A stretch of DNA of 48,457 nt from Bacteroidia bacterium (GTDB lineage: Bacteria; Bacteroidota; Bacteroidia; UKL13-3): assembly GCA_018058135.1 (NCBI GenBank), contig JAGPCK010000019.1, forward strand, positions 1 to 48,457, given 5' to 3'. A program made the position numbers and the translations under genes. The notes under the pieces were generated by a model. It made no database searches and was not told the DNA's origin. It saw only the letters and a program-made list of their open reading frames with translations. Positions 8,236-15,709 of this stretch are shown piece after piece. How positions within the stretch are numbered: position 1 is the first letter of the stretch; the number at the start of each line of letters is the position of its first letter.

Positions 8236-9318
8236 ATGAGTAAAGTACATAATTTCAGTGCAGGTCCGGCTATTTTACCACAAGCCGCCATTGATGCCTC
8301 TGTTGAAGCACTTAAAAATTTCGCAGGTACAGGTTTATCTCTTATTGAAGTTTCTCACCGCAGCAAAGAGTATGAAGCTGTTGTAGATGAAGCCACACAG
8401 CTAGTAAAAGATATCCTGAAACTAAATGACGATTATGCTGTAGTATTTTTACAAGGCGGTGCCAGCCTGCAGTTTGATATGATTCCCATGAACTGGTTGG
8501 GTGATAACCAAACCGCTGCATATGTAAATACGGGTGTTTGGGCCAGCAGAGCCATTAAGGAAGCAAAAATGTTTGGTAAAGTAAACGTATTGGCCAGCAG
8601 TGAAGATAAAAACTTCAGTTACATACCCAAGGATTATAGCATACCAACAGATGCAGCCTATTACCACTGTACCAGCAACAACACCATCTACGGAACAGAA
8701 ATGTTCAGTTTCCCCGATACTCATGGAGTTCCATTGGTGTGTGATATGAGTTCAGATATATTCAGTCGCCCTTTTGATGCAAATAAGTTTGACATGATTT
8801 ATGCCGGAGCCCAGAAAAACATGGGCCCCGCAGGAACCACTTTGGTTATCCTAAAAAAATCATTTCTGGAAAAACGCGCTGCACGCACTATTCCTACCAT
8901 GCTGGATTACAAAGTGCATATCGACAATGGTTCCATGTACAACACCCCAAGTGTTTTCGCCATTTTTGTATGCATGCACACACTCCGCTGGATAAAATCC
9001 ATCGGACTTGAAGCCATGGAAGCTCGCAATAAAGCGAAGGCTGATACCCTGTACGCTGAAATTGACCGTAATCCGTTGTTTGTTGGCACAGTTGCAAAAG
9101 AAGACCGCAGCCGCATGAATGTTAACTTTGTACTCAACGATAAAAGCATGGAAGATGAATTCCTGAAGTTCTGCAAAGACAAAAACCTGAGTGGTTTGAA
9201 AGGGCATCGTTCTGTGGGAGGTTTACGCGCTAGCTTATACAATGCACTGGAATTGGAAAGTGTACAAGCTTTAGTTGATGCCATGCAGGACTTTGAAACA
9301 AAGGTTGCGGGGAGGTAA
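8236..9318 (+). CDS. serC: phosphoserine aminotransferase
   Basis: A 360-residue PLP-dependent class V aminotransferase. It converts 3-phosphohydroxypyruvate and glutamate to phosphoserine and 2-oxoglutarate (serine synthesis; also the pyridoxal phosphate route in some bacteria). The start HNFSAGPAILP is the family signature, and K194 in GAQKNMGPAG is the Schiff-base lysine. Other conserved segments are GGASLQF (74-80) and the C-terminal GHRSVGGLRASLYN. Length is standard. serA follows on the same strand but is separated from it by an extra gene (9353-9745), which is unusual for this pair. Confidence 0.97.
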   Translation: MSKVHNFSAGPAILPQAAIDASVEALKNFAGTGLSLIEVSHRSKEYEAVVDEATQLVKDILKLNDDYAVVFLQGGASLQFDMIPMNWLGDNQTAAYVNTGVWASRAIKEAKMFGKVNVLASSEDKNFSYIPKDYSIPTDAAYYHCTSNNTIYGTEMFSFPDTHGVPLVCDMSSDIFSRPFDANKFDMIYAGAQKNMGPAGTTLVILKKSFLEKRAARTIPTMLDYKVHIDNGSMYNTPSVFAIFVCMHTLRWIKSIGLEAMEARNKAKADTLYAEIDRNPLFVGTVAKEDRSRMNVNFVLNDKSMEDEFLKFCKDKNLSGLKGHRSVGGLRASLYNALELESVQALVDAMQDFETKVAGR

Positions 9319-9763
9319 GGTTATTGGTTGATAAAGTGATTGGGTAAGTAGTATGTATTCATCGTTTATGGAATTAGATGTTTGGAAAGAATGTAGAAAA
9401 CTGCGGCAAATGGTTTCTGCACTTTGCAAGAAATTCCCAAGTGATGAAAAATATAAGCTAACTGATCAAATACTTCGTTCTTCCAAATCTCCTTGTGCAA
9501 ATATTGCAGAAGGTCATGGGAGATATCATTATCAGGAAAACATACAATTCTGCCGGATAGCAAGAGGTTCTGTTACTGAAACGCACAACCATTTAACCGA
9601 TGCATTAGACGAAAAATATATTTTAGAGGAAGAATATACTACAACAGTTGAACAAATTAATTCCTGTATCAGACTCATCAACGGTTACATCAACTTCCTT
9701 CAGAAACAAAAAGCAAACACAAAACAAACGACCAATAACGAATAACTCCATCAACCAATAACC
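9319..9763. mobile_element. candidate IVS-type cassette: four-helix-bundle gene between inverted repeats
   Basis: GGTTATTGGTTG at 9319-9330 is exactly complementary to CAACCAATAACC at 9752-9763, and weaker complementarity continues inward for roughly 20 bases on each side. The arms enclose the whole four-helix-bundle gene and begin immediately after the serC stop codon. The arrangement (terminal inverted repeats around a four-helix-bundle gene) parallels the intervening sequences found in bacterial 23S rRNA, whose loops encode proteins of this same family. No transposase and no target-site duplication were recognised. Mobility is inference. Confidence 0.45.
9353..9745 (+). CDS. four-helix bundle protein (23S rRNA intervening-sequence / S23 family)
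   Basis: 130 residues, all helical. The family signature is clear: LRSSKSPCANIAEGHGRY at about 42-59 (usually SxxxNIAEGxGR) followed by IARGSVTETHNHL. Proteins of this family (TIGR02436) are encoded in 23S rRNA intervening sequences and as free-standing genes. The related Avd protein serves diversity-generating retroelements, but no reverse transcriptase is present here. The start may be the ATG at 9353 or at 9368 (MELDVWKECRKL), the latter agreeing better with family N-termini. It is inserted between serC and serA and flanked by inverted repeats. Biochemical role unknown. Confidence 0.9.
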   Translation: MYSSFMELDVWKECRKLRQMVSALCKKFPSDEKYKLTDQILRSSKSPCANIAEGHGRYHYQENIQFCRIARGSVTETHNHLTDALDEKYILEEEYTTTVEQINSCIRLINGYINFLQKQKANTKQTTNNE

Positions 9764-9805
9764 CTATTAACGAATAACTACAACACCTATATTAACTAAC
9801 ACAAA

Positions 9806-10771
9806 ATGACCAAAATACTCGCAAATGACGGCATTGATGCCAACGGAAAATCCATATTAGAAAAAGCAGGATTTACAGTGGTTACTGATAAAGTAGCACA
9901 GGATAAACTGGCTGAAGAATTAAAAAACTACGATGCAGTATTGGTACGTAGCGCTACCAAAATACGTAAAGATGTTATTGATGCTTGCCCCAATCTTAAA
10001 CTTATTGGCAGAGGAGGTGTGGGAATGGATAACATTGACGTAGATTATGCCAAACAAAAAGGAATCAAGGTAATCAACACACCTGCCTCCTCTTCTGTTT
10101 CAGTAGCTGAGTTAGTATTTGCTCACCTGTATTCAGGTGCTCGCTTTCTTCCAATCACTAACCGCGTTATGCCTGTAAAAGGTAATGAAGAATTTAACAA
10201 CCTGAAAAAAACAGCCTCTAATGCAATTGAGTTGCAAGGCAAAACTATGGGTATCTTAGGCTTTGGACGCATAGGGCAGGAAGTTGCAAAAATAGCAATT
10301 GGTATGGGCATGAAAGTGCTGGCATACGACCCTTATGTAGAAAAAGTTGACCTGTCTATATATATGCCCGCTTTAGGAAACGACTATCGCTTAAAACATA
10401 CCCTACCTACTGTAAGCAAAGAGCGTGTACTAACTGAAAGTGATTACATTACTTTCCATGTTCCGTTTAACGAAGGAGATAAAGCCGTAATTGGCGAAAC
10501 AGAACTGGCATCCATGAAAAAAGGTGTGGGTTTGGTAAACTGTGCACGTGGCGGAGTAATTGACGAGAAAGCATTACTCGCTGCATTAAATAGCGGTCAT
10601 ATTGCTTTTGCCGGATTGGACGTATTTGAAAAAGAGCCTCCTGTATTTATGGATATATTGCAACATCCGCATGTAAGTCTCAGTCCTCACGTTGGAGGAT
10701 CAACCAAAGAGGCACAAAACAGAATCGGCATTGAACTGGCTGAAAAAATCATACAGGAATTTAAGAAATAA
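9806..10771 (+). CDS. serA: D-3-phosphoglycerate dehydrogenase (short form)
   Basis: 321 residues; NAD-dependent oxidation of 3-phosphoglycerate to 3-phosphohydroxypyruvate, the first step of serine synthesis. The Rossmann motif GFGRIG is at 152-157 with acidic D175 (AYDPY). The catalytic set is R248 (CARGG), E277 (FEKEPP) and H295 (SPHVGGST). The sequence stops soon after the catalytic domain, so this is the short form without ACT or other regulatory domains, and serine feedback through an ACT domain is not expected. The DUF1015 gene starts 9 bases after the stop. Confidence 0.95.
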   Translation: MTKILANDGIDANGKSILEKAGFTVVTDKVAQDKLAEELKNYDAVLVRSATKIRKDVIDACPNLKLIGRGGVGMDNIDVDYAKQKGIKVINTPASSSVSVAELVFAHLYSGARFLPITNRVMPVKGNEEFNNLKKTASNAIELQGKTMGILGFGRIGQEVAKIAIGMGMKVLAYDPYVEKVDLSIYMPALGNDYRLKHTLPTVSKERVLTESDYITFHVPFNEGDKAVIGETELASMKKGVGLVNCARGGVIDEKALLAALNSGHIAFAGLDVFEKEPPVFMDILQHPHVSLSPHVGGSTKEAQNRIGIELAEKIIQEFKK

Positions 10772-10780
10772 CCTCAGGTA

Positions 10781-12025
10781 TTGGCAACTATCCGACCCTT
10801 CAGGGCACTGCGCCCCACTCCTGAGCTGGCTGATCAGGTATCGGCTCCGCTTTTGGATGCATCAAGTAAAGTAACTTCATGGAAGTTGATGCAGGAAAAC
10901 CCTTTATCGTACCTGCATGTGGTAAAACCCCACCTGCATTTTCCGGAGGAGAAAAAGAACCCCGCCAAACATTTCCCCAAAGGAATGGAGTACCTGCAAA
11001 AGTTTATTCGGGAGAGTGTTCTTATACGCGATAATGCACCCTGCTTCTATGTATACCAATGTATTAACGGAAGCAGAGCTTACACCGGAATAATTGCTGC
11101 AGCATCGGTTGATGAATACAACAATAACGGTATTCTCAAACATGAAAACACGCGTACAGAGAAACAAAATGAACTGCTGGAGCATATCAGTTTCTTTAAA
11201 AGCATTGGTTCACCCGTACTGCTTACCTATCCCGACAGTAATTTGATTGAAGAGTTGCTGGAACAAATCACACAACAGAAACCCGATTATAACTTTATCA
11301 GTGATGATTCATTAAAGCACAATCTTTGGGTGGTGCGGGATGAAGCAACCTTACAACTGATTACAGAGGACTTTCTTCGCATAGATGAATTGTATATAGC
11401 TGACGGGCATCACCGTTCTGCAGGAGCTGCGGCTTACTGCGAAATGGAGCGAAAGAAAAACCCTCACTACACAGGAGAAGAACATTTCAACTTTTTCCCG
11501 GTTTGTGTTATCCCCTTTTCTAAGCTTCACATATACGAATACCACCGTTTGGTAAAAGATGATGAGATCGTAAACGCACCTGATTTTTTAGCAAGGGTTG
11601 GGCAATATTTTCACATAAAGCCTTGTGGTAATCTACCTTATCAGCCGCTTAAAAAGATGCAGTTTGGTTTATATTTCAATCAGCATGCGTATGAACTTTC
11701 ACTCAAAAAAGAGTATGCAGATTTACTACACGGCACATTAGATCAACTGGATGTAAGTATTGTGGAAGAATTTCTGATTAACCGCATTTTCCATATCACG
11801 GATAGTAAAACTGATGCCCGATTGGCGTTTATTGACGGTAGCAAAGGCATCAAAAAACTGCAACAAATGGTTGACTCCAATGAGTGCAGTGTTGCCATTA
11901 CACTTTACCCCACATCAGTTGATGAGGTGAAAGCCGTAGCAGAAGAAAATCTGATCATGCCTCCAAAGTCGACCTGGATTGAACCCAAAATACGCTCCGG
12001 ATTACTTATTTATACAGAAGATTAA
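10781..12025 (+). CDS. DUF1015 family protein, TTG start
   Basis: 414 residues of the DUF1015 family, whose function is not established. The N-terminus MATIRPFRALRPTPELADQV fits the family start (xIxPFxALRP) and forces translation from TTG at 10781, since no upstream ATG is available in frame. The conserved core YIADGHHRSAGA (about 205-216) is the family hallmark, with possible metal or phosphate-binding His residues. The family is often found beside serA/serC, as here, so a link to serine or phosphoserine metabolism is likely but unproven. The LTA-synthase-like gene begins 3 bases after its stop. Confidence 0.9.
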   Translation: MATIRPFRALRPTPELADQVSAPLLDASSKVTSWKLMQENPLSYLHVVKPHLHFPEEKKNPAKHFPKGMEYLQKFIRESVLIRDNAPCFYVYQCINGSRAYTGIIAAASVDEYNNNGILKHENTRTEKQNELLEHISFFKSIGSPVLLTYPDSNLIEELLEQITQQKPDYNFISDDSLKHNLWVVRDEATLQLITEDFLRIDELYIADGHHRSAGAAAYCEMERKKNPHYTGEEHFNFFPVCVIPFSKLHIYEYHRLVKDDEIVNAPDFLARVGQYFHIKPCGNLPYQPLKKMQFGLYFNQHAYELSLKKEYADLLHGTLDQLDVSIVEEFLINRIFHITDSKTDARLAFIDGSKGIKKLQQMVDSNECSVAITLYPTSVDEVKAVAEENLIMPPKSTWIEPKIRSGLLIYTED

Positions 12026-12028
12026 GCC

Positions 12029-13915
12029 ATGCTGAAAAAACTGGCATATCTGCTCAGGCTCTTTATCTTCTGGTTGATCTTCTTTCAGTTTCACCGGCTT
12101 GTATTTGTTATTTACAACAAGCAAAAGTTTGCAGGACTTAAACTGTCAGAAATTAGCAGTGCTTTTTATCATGCCCTACCTCTCGATTTTTCTGCAGCCG
12201 GGTATTTGATTTCGATACCGTTCTTGGCCATCATTATCAGCAACTACCTGTTGCTTGATAAAAGTGTGGTAGTTATTCGCTGGTTCAACTTTGCGCTGGT
12301 GGGGATAGTAACTATTCTTCAGTTTGTAGATACTGCCCTTTACCATGAGTGGGGATATAAGCTCAATGCCTATGCCCTTTCGTTTACCAAATATCCCAAA
12401 GAAGTGATGGCTTCTGTTGCGGCAACACCTTACCTAACAATCATTATAATACTCACCATAACTGTTGCAGCTGCTGTTCTGTTGTTACAAGCAGGAGTTC
12501 ATTTGTATGATTATGTTTACAAGCGATCCAATGTAAGCGGCAAAAAACAGCACCTGCTGGCTGTTCTCTATACACTTGGCACATGCGCTTTACTTTTTCT
12601 TTTCATTAGAGGCAGTGTTGGCGTTGTACCCATCAACCAAAGTGCTGTATTCTATTCTCACCATGCTGTGTTGAATCATACAGCTGTAAATACTCCTTGG
12701 AACATTATGTACAGTGTTTTTAATACCGGTGGCATGATGAGCAAAAATCCATACGGGTACATGGAAATGCAAGAAGCTGAAAAAATCACACGCTCACTTT
12801 ACGTGCAGGAAAATTATACAGACAGTAACACTTTATCCGAAGTAAACCAACCCAACGTACTGGTTATTCTACTGGAAAGCTGGACAGCTGACGTGATAGA
12901 AAGTTTAGGCGGAGAAAAGGGAGTTACTGACGGGTTCCATCAACTCTCTAAGGATGGACTATTGTTCACCAACATCTACGCAAGCGGAGACAGAACTGAT
13001 AAAGGCATTGTAGCTGTATTGAGCGGCTACCCTTCTCAACCATCGGCTTCCATTATTTCGCAACCTGAAAAAATGGAGAAGTTACCGGTGATTACCGCTC
13101 CTTTTGTTCAGCAAAATTACAGTACTGCATTTTATTACGGAGGTGAATCGGAGTTTGCCAATATGCGGGCCTATCTTTACCATAGCGGTTTCGAAAAAAT
13201 TATTGACAAAAATAGTTTTGAAAAAAAGGACATGAATTCGAAATGGGGAGCCCATGACGGAATTGTTTTTAACAGGTTGATTAAAGACCTCAACAAAGTA
13301 AAGGAACCCTTCTTTTACAGCCTGCTTACCCTAAGCAGTCACGAACCTTTTGAAATTCCGGTGAAACATAAATTCCCCAAGAAAAAGGAGGAAGATAAAT
13401 TCAGAAATGCAGTTTGGTACAGTGATTTGGCCCTGAAGGAGTTTATGGACAACGCACAACAACAAACCTGGTATAATAATACCCTCATTATTTTGGTGGC
13501 TGACCATGGCCACCGTCTTCCTAAGAATTACGTTGATTTGAGCGTTCCAGGAAGATTCAGAATACCTCTATTTATTACCGGGGGCGCATTAAAACCTGAA
13601 CTGAGAGGTACCAAATGTAAAACCACCGGCAGCCAAACTGATATTGCAGCTACGTTACTTCAATCGCTCGGCAAAACTTCGAAACAGTTTCCTTACAGTA
13701 AAAATTTATTGAGCAAGAATGCAAAATCATTTGCCTGGTATACTTACAATGATGGTTTTGGCTGGATTGACTCTTATGAATCTCTGGTGTTCGATAATAT
13801 TGGTAAACGTATTTCTTATCCGTATCATACTGTAGTTGCTGACAGTTCAAACCGAAAAATAAAACTTGGACAGGCTTACCTTCAAAGCCTGATGCAAGAT
13901 TATATTGAGAAATAA
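12029..13915 (+). CDS. LTA synthase-like sulfatase-fold phosphotransferase
   Basis: A 628-residue protein with about five N-terminal membrane segments (first 200 residues) and a periplasmic alkaline phosphatase/sulfatase-fold domain (about 275-600). Metal and catalytic residues are visible: E283 in LLESW, nucleophile T323 in GDRTDKG, H438 in SSHEPF, and D492-H493 in VADHGH. Relatives move phosphoglycerol or phosphoethanolamine groups onto membrane lipids or glycans. A diderm has no lipoteichoic acid, so the acceptor is probably a periplasmic glycan or lipid. It starts 3 bases after the DUF1015 gene and is surely co-transcribed. Confidence 0.9.
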   Translation: MLKKLAYLLRLFIFWLIFFQFHRLVFVIYNKQKFAGLKLSEISSAFYHALPLDFSAAGYLISIPFLAIIISNYLLLDKSVVVIRWFNFALVGIVTILQFVDTALYHEWGYKLNAYALSFTKYPKEVMASVAATPYLTIIIILTITVAAAVLLLQAGVHLYDYVYKRSNVSGKKQHLLAVLYTLGTCALLFLFIRGSVGVVPINQSAVFYSHHAVLNHTAVNTPWNIMYSVFNTGGMMSKNPYGYMEMQEAEKITRSLYVQENYTDSNTLSEVNQPNVLVILLESWTADVIESLGGEKGVTDGFHQLSKDGLLFTNIYASGDRTDKGIVAVLSGYPSQPSASIISQPEKMEKLPVITAPFVQQNYSTAFYYGGESEFANMRAYLYHSGFEKIIDKNSFEKKDMNSKWGAHDGIVFNRLIKDLNKVKEPFFYSLLTLSSHEPFEIPVKHKFPKKKEEDKFRNAVWYSDLALKEFMDNAQQQTWYNNTLIILVADHGHRLPKNYVDLSVPGRFRIPLFITGGALKPELRGTKCKTTGSQTDIAATLLQSLGKTSKQFPYSKNLLSKNAKSFAWYTYNDGFGWIDSYESLVFDNIGKRISYPYHTVVADSSNRKIKLGQAYLQSLMQDYIEK

Positions 13916-13950
13916 ATCAATGGTTTAACAGCTGTTTATATATATTTCTG

Positions 13951-15120
13951 TTGATTTTACCGGCAGAGAATTATTTTCACGCAAGTTTGAAACTAAAAAT
14001 AGTAAATTGGCTTACCAGCCTTATCTCTTTACTGCTACTCATGTATTGCACATTAGTGCTGTGCGGTTATGAGTATGTGGCACGGGCATTTATTCATACT
14101 ACCCCTGATTTAAACGACTACACCATCTTTTACAATAGGCCAGTAAAAGCACTGGGCGGTGTTAGGTGGCCACAAAGCAGCCGAATCAATACAAACAAAT
14201 TAACTAACGAGGAAGAAACTTTTTTTAAAAATCTGGGAACAGTGGCTATTGTTGCTGTACAAAATGATTCTCTCCTGCATGAACAGTATTGGGACGGTTA
14301 CTCCTCCAACAGCTTGTCTAACTCATTTTCTGTGGCCAAAAGTGTAGTAGGGCTACTTACAGGAATTGCCATTGATGAAGGGAAAATTAAAAGTATTGAT
14401 GATGCCGTTGCCCTTTACCTGCCTGAGTTTGCCAGCGGTGATAAAAAGCTTATTACCATCCGACATTTACTAACGATGAGTTCAGGGTTGAACTTTGAAG
14501 AAGATTACACCACCCCTTTTTGTCACTCTACACAAGCATATTACGGGAAAGACCTTTACTCACTTATCAATTCCCTGTCAGTAAAATACACCCCCGGAAC
14601 TGTTTGGAAATACAAAAGCGGAGATACCCAAACCTTGCAAATGGTACTGGAAAAAGCCACCGGGAAAAAACTAGCTGATTACTGTTCAGAAAAACTATGG
14701 ATTCCTGTTCAAGCTGAACATACGGCTTTGTGGAGTTTAGACAAAGAGAACGGGAATGAGAAAGCATATTGCTGCATCAACAGCAATGCTACCGACTTTG
14801 CCCGCATAGGTAATCTGGTGTTGCATGAAGGTAACTGGAAAGGTAAACAGGTTATTTCTTCCGCCTTTCTTCAGACAGCGTTAACACCCAACATGGTAAA
14901 AACAGAAAAAGGCGACATCTGTGATTTTTATGGTTTCCAATGGTGGCTCACTACTTATGAGGGTCGCCCTGTTCATTATGCACGTGGAATACTTGGCCAG
15001 TACATTATTGTTGTACCCCACAAAAACCTGGTTATAGTAAGGCTGGGTACCGAACGAGGCGTAAAACAAGGCGTTCATTTTGAAGAAACTTACAAATTAA
15101 TCAACCTCTTCACCCGTTAA
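13951..15120 (+). CDS. serine hydrolase, class C beta-lactamase / NylB-like
   Basis: 389 residues as drawn. A membrane anchor (about 14-40) precedes a beta-lactamase-fold domain. The nucleophile motif is S127-V-A-K130, and the second motif is Y221-KSGDTQ, the form seen in 6-aminohexanoate-dimer hydrolase (NylB) and related esterases rather than true AmpC (YxN). Likely an esterase or amidase acting outside the inner membrane; substrate unknown. The start is uncertain: TTG at 13951, TTG at 13987 (giving MKLKIVNW, a good anchor) or ATG at 14041, which would cut the anchor. It follows the LTA-synthase-like gene by 35 bases. Confidence 0.85.
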   Translation: MILPAENYFHASLKLKIVNWLTSLISLLLLMYCTLVLCGYEYVARAFIHTTPDLNDYTIFYNRPVKALGGVRWPQSSRINTNKLTNEEETFFKNLGTVAIVAVQNDSLLHEQYWDGYSSNSLSNSFSVAKSVVGLLTGIAIDEGKIKSIDDAVALYLPEFASGDKKLITIRHLLTMSSGLNFEEDYTTPFCHSTQAYYGKDLYSLINSLSVKYTPGTVWKYKSGDTQTLQMVLEKATGKKLADYCSEKLWIPVQAEHTALWSLDKENGNEKAYCCINSNATDFARIGNLVLHEGNWKGKQVISSAFLQTALTPNMVKTEKGDICDFYGFQWWLTTYEGRPVHYARGILGQYIIVVPHKNLVIVRLGTERGVKQGVHFEETYKLINLFTR

Positions 15121-15136
15121 AATCAATCCGGGCATA

Positions 15137-15167
15137 TTGTTTGCTAACTAGTAGTGTCGTATTTTTG
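15137..15167 (+). promoter_or_regulatory. Bacteroidota-type promoter for the thioredoxin-like gene
   Basis: TTG at 15137-15139 and TATTTTTG at 15160-15167, separated by 20 bases, match the -33/-7 consensus (TTG, TAnnTTTG). The ATG is 22 bases downstream. This is one of the best promoter matches in the window. Confidence 0.6.
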
Positions 15168-15189
15168 AAATTATTAATAATCAGATAAG

Positions 15190-15651
15190 ATGAAAAAGTT
15201 ACTTGCTTTACCGGTTGTTGCCTTGTTGTTTTTTGCATTCATACCGGCTACTGAAGAATTGAAATGGCTGGGATGGAACGAAGGCTACGAGATAGCAAAA
15301 AAGAAAAACAAGATAATGGTGGTAGATGTATACACCGACTGGTGCGGATGGTGCAAGGTTATGGATCGTGAAACGTTTGCCAATGCAGAAATTGTAGCCA
15401 CAATAAACAAAGAATTTGTTCCTGTAAAATTTAATCCTGAAATAGCCGGTGCCACCTATACTTATGATGGTAAGAAATACACCGGAGATCAGTTTGTAGG
15501 AGTTATTTCTAACAATCAACTCTCAGGCTACCCTACAACAGTATTTTATTTCCCCAAAAAAAATGAGTTTGTAATGGAAGTGGGATATAAAAAACCTGAT
15601 GCTTTCAAAGACATTCTGAGACAAATGCTCGAACGCAAAAAGGCAAAGTAA
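15190..15651 (+). CDS. exported thioredoxin-fold protein
   Basis: 153 residues: an N-terminal hydrophobic export signal (about 1-18) and a single thioredoxin-like domain with C52-G-W-C55 (DWCGWCKVMD) and the cis-proline at P115 (GYPTTVF). The WCGWC motif with a following KxMD is typical of the Thioredoxin_7 / DUF255-like group, which acts as periplasmic disulfide reductases. It has its own promoter and is followed by a strong terminator, so it is probably a single-gene unit. Partner proteins unknown. Confidence 0.9.
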   Translation: MKKLLALPVVALLFFAFIPATEELKWLGWNEGYEIAKKKNKIMVVDVYTDWCGWCKVMDRETFANAEIVATINKEFVPVKFNPEIAGATYTYDGKKYTGDQFVGVISNNQLSGYPTTVFYFPKKNEFVMEVGYKKPDAFKDILRQMLERKKAK

Positions 15652-15664
15652 ATTCTTTAACCAT

Positions 15665-15701
15665 AATAAAGCAACAGCAAGCACTGTTGCTTTATTTTTT
15701 T
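15665..15701 (+). terminator. intrinsic terminator after the thioredoxin-like gene
   Basis: A perfect 13-base-pair stem (15665-15677 with 15684-15696), 6-base loop CAAGCA, followed by T residues up to 15701. It begins 13 bases after the stop codon and ends only 8 bases before the ATG of the SulP gene, so it also lies in that gene's leader. Confidence 0.88.
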
Positions 15702-15709
15702 ACAGCTAT

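Noticed and set aside
9353..9745. Diversity-generating retroelement (Avd-like accessory gene)
   Set aside because: No reverse transcriptase and no template/variable repeat pair were seen near it.
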